From Treponema sp. UBA3813 (GTDB lineage: Bacteria; Spirochaetota; Spirochaetia; Treponematales; Treponemataceae): DNA of 64,000 nt. The translations under genes and the position numbers were made by a program. The stretch lies in NCBI GenBank assembly GCA_002368605.1, contig DFEB01000050.1:26583-90582 (forward strand), written 5' to 3'. Below are positions 1-7,545 of the stretch, piece by piece. The stretch's first letter is position 1. Each line of letters begins with the position of its first letter. Below the pieces are notes generated by a model. It was not told the origin of the DNA and searched no databases. It saw nothing but the letters and a program-made list of their open reading frames with translations.

Positions 1-411
1 GCTGACTGTGCATTCCCATGTGCAACTCAGGACGAAATCTACATGGAAGACGCAGAAAAGCTCGTTAAGAACGGCGTAAAACTCGTTGCAGAGGGCGCTA
101 ACATGCCAACTCGTGCAGATGCAATCGCATTCCTCCAGTCAAAGGGCGTTCTCTTTGCTCCAGGAAAAGCTTCAAACGCTGGTGGTGTAGCAGTTTCTGG
201 TCTTGAGATGTCTCAGAACTCAGAGCGCCTCTCATGGAGCCGTGAGGAAGTTGACGCTAAACTCAAGCAGATTATGACAAACATCCACGACAACGCTTAC
301 GAAACAGCCAAAAAGTACGCTCCAAGCGCAACAATCGACTACGTTTCAGGCGCAAACATCTACGGCTTCTTGAAGGTAGCAAGGGCGATGATGGCGCAAG
401 GTTTAGTCTAA
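1..411 (+). CDS. gdhA: Glutamate dehydrogenase, C-terminal part (5' end outside window)
   Basis: This is the last 136 codons of an open frame that runs in from the left edge, so the gene is partial. The protein interconverts glutamate and 2-oxoglutarate plus ammonia in the cytoplasm. Family-typical stretches are visible: an 'AEGANMPT' segment, 'FAPGKASNAGGVAVSGLEMS' and a C-terminal 'NIYGFLKVARAMM' helix, all characteristic of hexameric bacterial GDH. The frame ends in TAA at 409-411. The last seven codons recur in slightly changed form at 505-525, beyond a GC-rich palindromic segment, and the terminator lies beyond that second copy. Coenzyme preference cannot be judged from this fragment. 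Confidence 0.95.
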   Translation, partial: ADCAFPCATQDEIYMEDAEKLVKNGVKLVAEGANMPTRADAIAFLQSKGVLFAPGKASNAGGVAVSGLEMSQNSERLSWSREEVDAKLKQIMTNIHDNAYETAKKYAPSATIDYVSGANIYGFLKVARAMMAQGLV

Positions 412-533
412 TCGAACCCAAAAAATTGACCGAGCGATGACGCCGCCTGCGCGTGAGCGCAGAGTAAATCTTACTTTTCGGCGCGAGAGTCGCTTGCGAC
501 TCTCATGGCTCAAGGTTTGGTCTAATAAACCAA
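391..533 (+). repeat. Duplicated gdhA 3' end flanking a palindromic GC-rich segment
   Basis: The gdhA terminal sequence at 391-413 recurs at 505-527 with two mismatches, including the stop codon. Between the copies lie two hairpins: CTGCGC/GCGCAG near 452-467 and GAGAGTCG/CGACTCTC at 485-504. The segment sits between the stop codon and the transcription terminator, so it lengthens the 3' UTR without damaging the protein. The same arrangement occurs at aspS and at tRNA-Leu in this window. Confidence 0.75.
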
Positions 534-563
534 GAAATGCGTAATGCGTAATTCATAATAAAA

Positions 564-600
564 GGCGGAACATTGCTTTTCGGCGTGTTCCGCTTTTTTT
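564..600 (+). terminator. Rho-independent terminator of gdhA
   Basis: The stem GCGGAACA (565-572) pairs with TGTTCCGC (586-593), and seven T residues follow. It lies 150 bases past the gdhA stop codon because the duplicated 3' segment intervenes. Confidence 0.85.
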
Positions 601-615
601 GTGGAAAATTGACCG
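596..615 (+). repeat. 20-bp direct repeat, left copy (pairs with 1747-1766)
   Basis: The two copies match at 19 of 20 positions, with a core of GTGGWAAATTGACCG. They flank the ATPase gene at 696-1730 almost exactly. A shorter match to the last eleven bases also occurs at 421-432. The repeat may be a recombination scar or a repeated promoter element, because TTGACC resembles a -35 box. Confidence 0.6.
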
Positions 616-618
616 AAA

Positions 619-684
619 CAGTAAAATATATTACAATCAGTAAAGAACAGTAAAAGACAGTAAAAGAAATTTAATTCAGTAAAA
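619..684 (+). promoter_or_regulatory. Five CAGTAAAR direct repeats at helical spacing
   Basis: CAGTAAAA or CAGTAAAG begins at 619, 638, 648, 658 and 677, giving intervals of 19, 10, 10 and 19 bases. The array ends 11 bases before the ATPase start codon at 696. Repeats spaced by about one and two helical turns suggest a protein bound on one DNA face, such as an autoregulator or an iteron-type binding site. Confidence 0.55.
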
Positions 685-695
685 GCGAGGTCTGT

Positions 696-1730
696 ATGGT
701 AAATCCCTTTTCTCTGACATTCGGCAAAAGTCCTTTTGAGACAATCGCTCGACCTATTCAGATTTCAGAAATCGTAGAGAATTTTTCATCGGAAACGGTA
801 AATCAGCAGGTGTTCCTTATAACAGGACTTCGCGGTTCTGGGAAAACGGTTTTAATGACTGATGTGTGCAAAATCTTCAAGCAGGAAAGCGACTGGATAG
901 TGCTTGAACTGAACCCGGAACTTGATTTGCTTGAAAGCCTCATGTCGAAACTTGTGAGCAACAATCAATGTTCGGAGATTTTCAAAAGTGCGAAAATAAA
1001 TCTTTCATTTTGGGGCTTCGGGCTTGAACTCGGCGGGGGCGCGCAAATCACGGACAGGGAAACTGCCATCACGAAAATGCTTGAAAGCCTCAAAAAAAAG
1101 AAAAAACGGCTTCTGATTTCCATCGATGAAGTTACCGACAGCGAATATATGCGGATTTTTGCAAGTTCCTTTCAGATTTTTATTCGTCAGGATTTGCCAG
1201 TGTACCTTTTGATGACGGGGCTTTATGAGAATATCGAGGAACTTCAAAACGAAAAAAATCTGACATTTTTATACAGAACGCCAAAAATCGAGCTGAAAGG
1301 TCTTAACATTCGGGCAATCGCTTCAAAATACAAGTCAATTTTCAAACTCGAAGAAGAAGCCGCTTTGAGAATGGCAAAACTCACGAAAGGCTATCCGTTC
1401 GCTTTTCAGGTTCTCGGTTTTCTGACATGGAACAAAAACGGTGATTTTGAAGCCGTCCTTGATGACTACCAGCAATATCTTGAAGAATTCGTCTACGAAA
1501 AATTATGGTCAGAGCTGTCGCCAAAGGACAAGTTTGTTTTAAATGGAATGGCGAGAGCAAAAGACAACAAGATTATTTCCATAAGGGAGCAACTTGGGCT
1601 GGACACGAACGGTTTTAACCCATACCGAAAGCGTTTGATAAAAAAAGGCTTGATAGACGGCGAAGAACGCGGCATTTTGAAATTCACTCTCCCCCTTTTT
1701 GAGAATTTCGTGCGGGCGGTTTATGAATAG
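696..1730 (+). CDS. AAA-family ATP-binding protein (archaeal/bacterial ATPase-like)
   Basis: This 344-residue protein has a clear Walker A, GLRGSGKT, near residue 45 and a Walker B-like 'LLISIDEVTDS' near residue 145. A C-terminal region resembles the winged-helix end of the ORC/Cdc6-like and NACHT-like bacterial ATPase group. Such proteins bind ATP and often DNA, but their roles are mostly unknown. The start is supported by GAGG eight bases upstream. The gene sits between 20-bp direct repeats and behind five CAGTAAAR repeats, so it may move or be regulated as a unit. No partner nuclease or toxin is adjacent. The family is fairly secure but the function is unknown. Confidence 0.75.
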   Translation: MVNPFSLTFGKSPFETIARPIQISEIVENFSSETVNQQVFLITGLRGSGKTVLMTDVCKIFKQESDWIVLELNPELDLLESLMSKLVSNNQCSEIFKSAKINLSFWGFGLELGGGAQITDRETAITKMLESLKKKKKRLLISIDEVTDSEYMRIFASSFQIFIRQDLPVYLLMTGLYENIEELQNEKNLTFLYRTPKIELKGLNIRAIASKYKSIFKLEEEAALRMAKLTKGYPFAFQVLGFLTWNKNGDFEAVLDDYQQYLEEFVYEKLWSELSPKDKFVLNGMARAKDNKIISIREQLGLDTNGFNPYRKRLIKKGLIDGEERGILKFTLPLFENFVRAVYE

Positions 1731-1746
1731 GGCAAGCAAATCGTAG

Positions 1747-1766
1747 TTTTTGTGGTAAATTGACCG
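1747..1766 (+). repeat. 20-bp direct repeat, right copy (pairs with 596-615)
   Basis: This copy differs from the left one by a single base. A further small repeat, CGTAGTTTTTG, occurs at 1742-1752 and 1765-1775, so the intergenic region is locally repetitive. Confidence 0.6.
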
Positions 1767-1823
1767 TAGTTTTTGCGATAAGTTTCGCTTTTTTTTATTC
1801 AAATTCTGTGAGATACTATTTTT

Positions 1824-2744
1824 ATGCCACAATACAGTGTCGGTCAAGCAATAAAGTGTACTCGCGAACGAAAGGATATTTCTCAAGCAATTCTTTGTGA
1901 CGGAATTTGCTCTATAGCAACGCTTTCTAAAATCGAAAACGGTCAGCGGAATCCCTCGGCAAATGTAATGGAAGCTCTCCTTGAACGGCTGGGGCTTCCC
2001 ATTGGCTTGTATAATGTTCCTGTGACGGAAGTTCGCTTTCAAAGAGCCGTGTTGGAGCAGAAAATTACCCACATTTTGGCAGGGCTTGGAAAAGATATTA
2101 GTGCATTGCTTAATGAATATGCGAATCTGCCCGAACCAATGGATAAATTTGAGCAGCAGTTCCATTTGCAGATGACGGGAATCCAAAACTATTTAAAACA
2201 TTCTGCCCCAGAAGAAATTCTGCCCTATTATATACAAGCTTTGAAGATTACATTCCCCGAATATGATTTGGAAAAATTGCCCAAAGAAAAATATTTTACT
2301 TCGTTTGAGCTTATCATTCTGAATAACATTGCGCTTGAAGAGCATAGGCTTGGAAAAAAAGATGAGGCGGAGAAAATTTTGCTTTTCCTAAAAGAATATT
2401 ACGAATCGGGGAAAATCGATGATGCCTCAATGGAAAAAGAATATCCCATTGTTCTTGCAAATCTCTCAAATTGGATGGAAGCCACAGGTCGCTTTGAAGA
2501 AGAATATGAGATTTCGAAAGCTGGTTTGGAATTCTGCATTAGGCGGGGGAAACTCAGTGTGCTTGAAGTGATGGCGTTTAACATTGGCTACAGTCTCATT
2601 CAATTGGGGAGAAAAGACGAAGGCATAAAGTACATAGACCAAGCTTTTTCGCTCATGGAACTGAAGGGGCAGAAAGAACGATTACAAAAAGGTATCGAGT
2701 ATGTGCAAAAAATTATTCCCTATACTGCCCCTAGCCATAAATAA
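1824..2744 (+). CDS. XRE-type HTH regulator with C-terminal TPR region (RRNPP/Rgg-like)
   Basis: This is a 306-residue cytoplasmic regulator. Residues 1-60 form an XRE helix-turn-helix with the typical 'TLSKIENGQRNPS' recognition segment. The remaining ~240 residues are helical with TPR-like pairs, e.g. 'ALEEHRLGKKDEAEKILLFL' and 'GYSLIQLGRKDEGIKYIDQA'. This layout matches the RRNPP/Rgg/PlcR group, where the TPR part often senses a secreted peptide. The next gene on the same strand encodes a 63-residue secreted product, which fits that idea. No Shine-Dalgarno sequence precedes the ATG. The family is well supported, but peptide sensing is an inference. Confidence 0.8.
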   Translation: MPQYSVGQAIKCTRERKDISQAILCDGICSIATLSKIENGQRNPSANVMEALLERLGLPIGLYNVPVTEVRFQRAVLEQKITHILAGLGKDISALLNEYANLPEPMDKFEQQFHLQMTGIQNYLKHSAPEEILPYYIQALKITFPEYDLEKLPKEKYFTSFELIILNNIALEEHRLGKKDEAEKILLFLKEYYESGKIDDASMEKEYPIVLANLSNWMEATGRFEEEYEISKAGLEFCIRRGKLSVLEVMAFNIGYSLIQLGRKDEGIKYIDQAFSLMELKGQKERLQKGIEYVQKIIPYTAPSHK

Positions 2745-2804
2745 ATTTTAGAAATTTTCCTAAAACGACAAGTTTGACTTTTTTTTCTGTGATATGCTTT
2801 AGGC

Positions 2805-2996
2805 ATGAAAAAATTAAAACACTTTATTCTAACAACGGTCATTACATTTTTTGTGGCATTTTCATTTGTTTTTGCGTCTTGTTCGCAGATAACGAGTGAA
2901 GATGAAGGCGACACTTATTCAGAGTCATCTGTTCAAAACGAAGCGAATTCCGCAAGATTTGGTGGAGATGAAGATGGCTATGTGATAGGTAGTTAA
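2805..2996 (+). CDS. Small lipoprotein, candidate signalling pro-peptide
   Basis: This 63-residue product has a basic start (MKKLKHF), a ~17-residue hydrophobic core and a lipobox-like 'VFASC' with Cys near residue 25. The mature part is about 38 residues, acidic, and ends 'DEDGYVIGS'. It follows the TPR-XRE regulator by 60 bases and precedes a double-glycine-leader gene by 40. A tiny exported product next to an RRNPP-like regulator is the usual arrangement for a quorum-sensing peptide, but in those systems the peptide is generally not lipidated. The gene is short and could also be an ordinary small lipoprotein. Confidence 0.6.
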   Translation: MKKLKHFILTTVITFFVAFSFVFASCSQITSEDEGDTYSESSVQNEANSARFGGDEDGYVIGS

Positions 2997-3036
2997 AAGC
3001 CGATAGCTTCACATAAAATTTATAAGGAGGATAAAT

Positions 3037-4047
3037 ATGAAAAAAGCAAAATTTAACTTTGAAGAACCAGATTTGAGCCGCTGGCACATTCTTACCTACG
3101 ACGAACTTCTCAAAGTGAACGGCGGGAGCGGAAACGACTCGGATGACAGCGATGACGAAGCGGTAGGAAACGAGAGCGAAGAGACTTCGGACGAAGGAGC
3201 AGAAACTGCGACCGAAAGCACGACTGGCGAAGAGGGCGTGGGCGAGCCGAGTGCCGACCCAACGAGCGAAAGCACTTCGAGCGGAACTAACTCGGAGTCG
3301 GAAAGCGGCGGTCATGAAATAGAGAACACTGTCGAAGCAGTGGCGAACGCCGAGGTCGGCGACACTCTCACCCGCGACGACGGAACGCAAGTGACGATTA
3401 CGCAAGGCGACATAGACTGGGCGCAGGAGCATTGCGACTCATACGGAAAAGGCAACAGCGAGGAAGCAGAAAACAAAGAAGGCGATTTGACGACAAAAGA
3501 AGATGAAGAAAATTCCGATTCTTCTCTTGAAAACGAAAGCAATTCTGCAAACTCAAATTCCACCGCAAACAACACGGCGGAAGAAAAATCCGAACAAGGA
3601 ACGGCAAATTCCACGAAAGAAAGCGAAAATTCTGCAAAGACCACTACAGAAGCGGAAACTTTGCCTCATGAAACTCATCACAATGCGAGTAATTTCACTG
3701 CACCAAATCCATATTTGGATTCTTCTTTGGGAAAAGAGCAGAATTTTATCGAAAGTTTGCCTCAATCTATAAAAATAGACGCTGATAACAAATCGTGCGC
3801 TTATCAATTTGGAGAGAGCTTGTCGATTGGTGTGCAAGGAGACAAGACGGATTTAAGAGAATGGGGCGGTGCTTTCTTTGAGTATAGCAAAGATATTGTA
3901 GTTGCTGGCTCTAGCGTAGTGTTGGATGCGAAGGCGGGATATAGTGTATCTGTGCCTGGTATGAGTGTGAAGGGAATAACTGAATATAATACCGATAATA
4001 TCACAGGATCTCCGTATATCTCGGTTGGAGCAACTATTGAATTTTAA
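3037..4047 (+). CDS. Double-glycine-leader secreted acidic repeat protein
   Basis: This is a 336-residue protein of unknown function. The N-terminus carries a leader ending 'LTYDELLKVNGG' (Gly29-Gly30), the form cut by C39-peptidase ABC exporters of bacteriocins and related peptides. Residues ~31-215 are low complexity, rich in Ser, Glu, Asp, Thr and Asn. Residues ~225-336 are a distinct domain with alternating polar and hydrophobic residues that ends 'ISVGATIEF', like an outer-membrane beta-strand. A strong AAGGAGG site precedes the ATG. The first half of the acidic part (about 3120-3450) is richer in GC than its surroundings. No C39 exporter is in the window, so export would need one elsewhere. 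Confidence 0.7.
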   Translation: MKKAKFNFEEPDLSRWHILTYDELLKVNGGSGNDSDDSDDEAVGNESEETSDEGAETATESTTGEEGVGEPSADPTSESTSSGTNSESESGGHEIENTVEAVANAEVGDTLTRDDGTQVTITQGDIDWAQEHCDSYGKGNSEEAENKEGDLTTKEDEENSDSSLENESNSANSNSTANNTAEEKSEQGTANSTKESENSAKTTTEAETLPHETHHNASNFTAPNPYLDSSLGKEQNFIESLPQSIKIDADNKSCAYQFGESLSIGVQGDKTDLREWGGAFFEYSKDIVVAGSSVVLDAKAGYSVSVPGMSVKGITEYNTDNITGSPYISVGATIEF

Positions 4048-4063
4048 TAAAAAGGATTTTCCC

Positions 4064-4849
4064 ATGATTCTAAAAAAGAAATTCATCTTACTATTTTTTC
4101 TCTACTCGCTTTGTTTGTTTTCTTCTTTTTCGCAAGTGCAAGGAATAACTCGCCCTAAACTTATGGAAGAAGATGGACACTTGTTTGATAAGATGGTAGA
4201 TGCCTATAACCAAAAAGATTTCGATAAATCTCTGGGTTTCGCTTCGCAACTTATTTCAAAATATCCTGTTTCCGAGAAGCCTGACTATTACTATTTGTAT
4301 TTGTCGCGAGGTGGAATTTATATCAAACTGGGAAGATACGCTGAAGCCCTAAAAGACATAGAGACCGCGCTAGGAGTAAATCCAAACGACCCGATTAGTA
4401 TAGAACTCAGAGGCTCGGTGTATTTTCGCACTGGCAGATACTCCGATTCCATCGCTGAAGATACACGGGCACTTTCGCTCGCCCCCCAAAAGATTGAGTG
4501 TTACAATAGCAGGGGTGAGGCTTATTGCAAACTTGGGAAATATGAAGAGGCTTTAGCAGACTTCACGGAATTTATTAAACGCAATGATACATACGCACTT
4601 GTCTATAAAAACAGGGGCTGGGTATATATACAACTGGGTGAGTATGATAAGGCTTTGAAGGATATTAGCAAAGCGATACAACTTGACGGCGATTCGTCTG
4701 AATATTTAAAAAGCCGCGGTGTCGTTTACCTGTATCTAAAGCAAAAGAAAGAAGCCCTAGCCGATTTTGAAAAAGCCCTCGAACTCGCAGAGTCTGATTC
4801 CGAAAAGCAGGAAATTTTCAACTACATTCAAATCTGCAAAAAGAAATAA
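4064..4849 (+). CDS. Secreted TPR-repeat protein
   Basis: This 261-residue protein has a signal peptide (MILKKKF, then a hydrophobic run ending at SFSQ) and five consecutive TPR units from about residue 70 to 255, with the typical 'LGRYAEALKDIETAL' and 'LGEYDKALKDISKAI' patterns. TPRs mediate protein contacts, so it probably scaffolds something in the periplasm or at the membrane. The chosen ATG has AAAAGG upstream; a start at 4025 would overlap the previous gene and disrupt the signal peptide. It follows the double-glycine-leader gene by 16 bases and is probably co-transcribed with it. The partner is unknown. Confidence 0.8.
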   Translation: MILKKKFILLFFLYSLCLFSSFSQVQGITRPKLMEEDGHLFDKMVDAYNQKDFDKSLGFASQLISKYPVSEKPDYYYLYLSRGGIYIKLGRYAEALKDIETALGVNPNDPISIELRGSVYFRTGRYSDSIAEDTRALSLAPQKIECYNSRGEAYCKLGKYEEALADFTEFIKRNDTYALVYKNRGWVYIQLGEYDKALKDISKAIQLDGDSSEYLKSRGVVYLYLKQKKEALADFEKALELAESDSEKQEIFNYIQICKKK

Positions 4850-4904
4850 ATAAAAATATGGAAGTCTGCCACCCAGTACGGATTTATTTCTTGAACAAGT
4901 TACT

Positions 4905-4942
4905 TTTGGTCTTGCGGAGACAGGTTTTGATAAATAGAGGAA
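4905..4942 (+). repeat. Dispersed repeat, copy A (pairs with 8419-8456)
   Basis: A ~38-base segment containing GGTCTTGCGGA and GGTTTTGATAAA precedes the small gene at 4949. A near-identical copy precedes the gene at 8465. Read in one frame both encode FGLAETGFDK, so the repeat may derive from a gene tail or a translated palindromic repeat. Confidence 0.6.
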
Positions 4943-4948
4943 AGTGAC

Positions 4949-5137
4949 ATGATAGATTGGTTTGCAATATCCATGGGGGTGCTTTTTCTTATATATGGTA
5001 TTTGTGCAAAGAAAATAGATTGGAAAGAAAAATTAAGTGAAGGACAATTGAGAAGAAAAAGAAAAATACTTATAGGTAGTAGTATAGTTCTTTTTCTTTG
5101 TGCGGTAGGTAAATATTTTCTGACGGAAATTAATTAA
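4949..5137 (+). CDS. Small two-helix membrane protein
   Basis: This 62-residue product has two hydrophobic helices (about residues 4-20 and 41-56) separated by a basic loop (RRKRK). A GAGGAAAG Shine-Dalgarno site lies just before the ATG, inside or next to the dispersed repeat. No family is recognised. It lies in a run of small secreted and membrane genes on the same strand, 18 bases ahead of a leucine-rich-repeat gene. Confidence 0.6.
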   Translation: MIDWFAISMGVLFLIYGICAKKIDWKEKLSEGQLRRKRKILIGSSIVLFLCAVGKYFLTEIN

Positions 5138-5155
5138 AAAAAAGGAGCATAAGAA

Positions 5156-5788
5156 ATGAAAAAAGGAATAATATTCTATTTTTTGCTGGCAGTTACATTG
5201 TCTTTATATGCCGAAAAAACAATCTTAAACGACGACGGTTCTCTTGATGTTGTCGAAACTGAAGGTACTTTCTATCTCGGATACGGAAGCAAGGTATCTG
5301 AAGTAAAATTTGGAAGCAACAGCCCTAAAATTACCAAGATTATTTTGGAAGGGACTGCCTTTATCCATGATTATTCTTTTATCGCTGAGTGTGAGAATCT
5401 TGAAGTTTTGGTATTGAATACCATTATGACAGAAAATTTAAATTTGGATTTTTTGTCGAAATGCAAAAAACTGCGGGTCATTGCATTCGATGGCGTTGTT
5501 CACGCAACGAAACTTCCGAATTTAGCGAATCTTGAAAATCTTGAATATTTTGCCATGACGAACTGTGATTTAACAAGTTGCAGTGCCACATTGAAACACG
5601 GCAAAAATCTGAAATTCATTAACTTATGCCACAATAAAATCTCCGAATTGCCAAAACCAAGTTCGGGCGACAACGCACTATATTTTGTTTCCGGAAACAT
5701 CATAAAAACTTCAAAATACAAAAACTATAATTTTGATGGAAACATAAGAAAGCGACTTGCTGAAGAGTTTTGGGCATATATTAGGTAG
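5156..5788 (+). CDS. Secreted leucine-rich-repeat-like protein
   Basis: This 210-residue protein has a signal peptide (MKKGIIF, hydrophobic run, cleavage near YAE). The body shows irregular leucine-rich repeats, e.g. 'CENLEVLVLNT', 'CKKLRVIAFDG', 'LENLEYFAMTN' and 'GKNLKFINLCHNKI', at about 22-residue spacing between residues 65 and 160. Such repeats form binding surfaces, and this one would face the periplasm or the exterior. A strong AAAGGAG site precedes the ATG. No ligand can be named. Confidence 0.7.
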   Translation: MKKGIIFYFLLAVTLSLYAEKTILNDDGSLDVVETEGTFYLGYGSKVSEVKFGSNSPKITKIILEGTAFIHDYSFIAECENLEVLVLNTIMTENLNLDFLSKCKKLRVIAFDGVVHATKLPNLANLENLEYFAMTNCDLTSCSATLKHGKNLKFINLCHNKISELPKPSSGDNALYFVSGNIIKTSKYKNYNFDGNIRKRLAEEFWAYIR

Positions 5789-5821
5789 TATGAAAACGCT
5801 CGAAATCTGGGGAGAGGCAAA

Positions 5822-6328
5822 ATGAAAAGAATCAGACCGATAATTCTTGCAATTGAGTTTTCGGCACTTTCATTATTTTTTATAACTGGTCTAATATTTA
5901 CTTGGAGTGATACAAATACTTTTAGAAAACTTCAATTAGGTATAATTCCTTGCATAGTCCTTTTTTTGGGATTTACAACAAAAATAGAATATTATGAAGA
6001 GTATTTTTGTTTTTTTTCAGGTCAGTTTAAAAGAAAGATAAAATATGAGGACATTATAAGGATTTATAGCTCGTCAAATCCTGGCGGCTACTGGGTGCAA
6101 ATCTGTGACGACCGAATACGAAAATACATGCTGTATTATCCTTATGAACGAAAAAAAATGCGGGCATTCTTTGACACGATAAAAAAGGCGAATCCTGCTG
6201 TTCAGATTGATGTATGGTGGTATCAGAAGCAACCTCGCGCAACGATTCTAAAGACATCACTAAAATTCTGCCTTTTTGTGCTGATTGTGCTGCTCGCCGA
6301 TTTTCTTTTGCACATATTCAAAAAGTAA
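5822..6328 (+). CDS. Membrane protein with PH-like cytoplasmic segment
   Basis: This 168-residue protein has two N-terminal transmembrane helices (about residues 8-28 and 36-55), a beta-rich middle (about 57-130) and a C-terminal helix (145-165). The architecture resembles small bacterial PH-domain membrane proteins of unknown role. The gene at 7796 has a similar layout. A GGGGAGAGG site lies just upstream. No catalytic motif is visible. Confidence 0.6.
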   Translation: MKRIRPIILAIEFSALSLFFITGLIFTWSDTNTFRKLQLGIIPCIVLFLGFTTKIEYYEEYFCFFSGQFKRKIKYEDIIRIYSSSNPGGYWVQICDDRIRKYMLYYPYERKKMRAFFDTIKKANPAVQIDVWWYQKQPRATILKTSLKFCLFVLIVLLADFLLHIFKK

Positions 6329-6448
6329 ACCGTGTTGAGCGGCATTATAGATTTGTTGGTTTATAAAAAGATTATAAATGTGGAACGAGAGATTTACTTT
6401 ACCAATAAATAATTGTATGTTGACTAGGTATCAGGAGCCTAAAAAAAA

Positions 6449-7234
6449 ATGAAAAAAAATATCTTTTGCCTTTTGATTTGTTTATCGCTGAGCCTTTTGT
6501 ATGGGCAGAGCATTTTTGGCGAGAAAAGTTCCAAGCCTGATTACATGGGCAGAAACGGAACGATTCTCTTGGACAAAACGGACGGGAACACGCATACTGT
6601 CGTAAGGAAGATGGAACTTGAAGTGACGGTGGGCGACTTGCTGCAGGAAACAGACAGAAATGTATTCACCAGTTATGAAAACGGCAAAAAAATATTTAAG
6701 CTGAAAGACAATGACAATATAAAGGTTTTGGAAACTTGCACCGTCGCGAGACTGAAAAAATCCAATGGAAAAACGGAGATTTATCAGCAGGAAGTCTGGT
6801 ACAAAATACAAAAATCGAGCGAAATCGGCTGGCTGCACAAATCGGAAGGTACAAATCCGTATAAAAACAATTCGTTTGAGGTTCTTGAGAAAATCGAAAG
6901 TTCGGGGAGAAAATGGATTGTAAGGCGAATGAATCAGACGGTCGCGGTTTGGGAAAGGCTGAATGTCCGCGAAAAGCCAGGTTTGGACGGAAAAAAAATC
7001 TCCATGATTCATGATTTTGACAGCGGAAGCAGAAATCCGCAGGAAAATTACACCGTTGTCGCGATGACAGAGGAAAAAGATTCGATAGACGGCATGAATG
7101 ATTATTGGCTGAAAATTGAGTACGCGCACGGAAAATACGGATGGATTTTTGGCGGCTATGCCACAGTTGAGCGAGGCGGACCTAAATATTATACCCCGGA
7201 GAATACGGCAATTTTTGCTTTGGGTTGGTATTAG
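6449..7234 (+). CDS. Secreted protein with SH3-like domains
   Basis: This 261-residue protein has a signal peptide (MKKNIFCLLIC, cleaved near LYGQ). Two SH3b-like segments are visible, one around residues 85-140 ('EVWYKIQKSSEIGWLHKSEG') and one around 165-245 ('RLNVREKPGLDGKKI' to 'YGWIFGGYATVE'). Bacterial SH3 domains often bind cell-wall peptides or act as surface adaptors. CAGGAG precedes the ATG by eight bases. No catalytic domain is present, so an enzymatic role is unlikely. Confidence 0.7.
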   Translation: MKKNIFCLLICLSLSLLYGQSIFGEKSSKPDYMGRNGTILLDKTDGNTHTVVRKMELEVTVGDLLQETDRNVFTSYENGKKIFKLKDNDNIKVLETCTVARLKKSNGKTEIYQQEVWYKIQKSSEIGWLHKSEGTNPYKNNSFEVLEKIESSGRKWIVRRMNQTVAVWERLNVREKPGLDGKKISMIHDFDSGSRNPQENYTVVAMTEEKDSIDGMNDYWLKIEYAHGKYGWIFGGYATVERGGPKYYTPENTAIFALGWY

Positions 7235-7293
7235 AGAAGCAAAAAGGAGAGCATAAAAAACAAAAATTGGGAATAGGAGAACTTCAAAACAAA

Positions 7294-7533
7294 ATGAACG
7301 GAAATTCAAAAACAACACTAGGATTTCTTATAATGTTACTGTGCATACTATATTTCATGTTGTGCTCGATACGCATGATTCTAGTCGGAGTCGGGAATGC
7401 AAAAGACCCGATTCGGAATATAGCGCAGAAGTCAAAACGCGCGTTGGTGATGGGGATTATCGGACTCGTGATTTTCTCGCTTGCCTTCATCGCGGTAACT
7501 GGACTATTGATTTTCATGCTATTCCATTTATAA
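7294..7533 (+). CDS. Small membrane protein, tandem paralogue 1
   Basis: From the ATG at 7294 this is a 79-residue product with two hydrophobic helices around a conserved loop, ILVGVGNAKDPI. Starting at 7225 would add 23 charged residues and overlap the preceding gene; the later ATG, with AGGAGA 13 bases upstream, looks more natural, but the start is uncertain. The next gene repeats the loop and second helix, so the pair arose by duplication. No family is recognised. Confidence 0.6.
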   Translation: MNGNSKTTLGFLIMLLCILYFMLCSIRMILVGVGNAKDPIRNIAQKSKRALVMGIIGLVIFSLAFIAVTGLLIFMLFHL

Positions 7534-7534
7534 A

Positions 7535-7543
7535 GGGGGGGGG
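7535..7543 (+). promoter_or_regulatory. G9 homopolymer acting as ribosome-binding site, possible phase-variable tract
   Basis: Nine consecutive G residues occupy 7535-7543, directly between the stop codon of the gene before and the ATG at 7546. The tract is the only candidate Shine-Dalgarno sequence. Poly-G tracts near treponemal genes are known to change length and switch expression. Here a length change would alter ribosome binding and spacing rather than reading frame. Confidence 0.5.
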
Positions 7544-7545
7544 AA

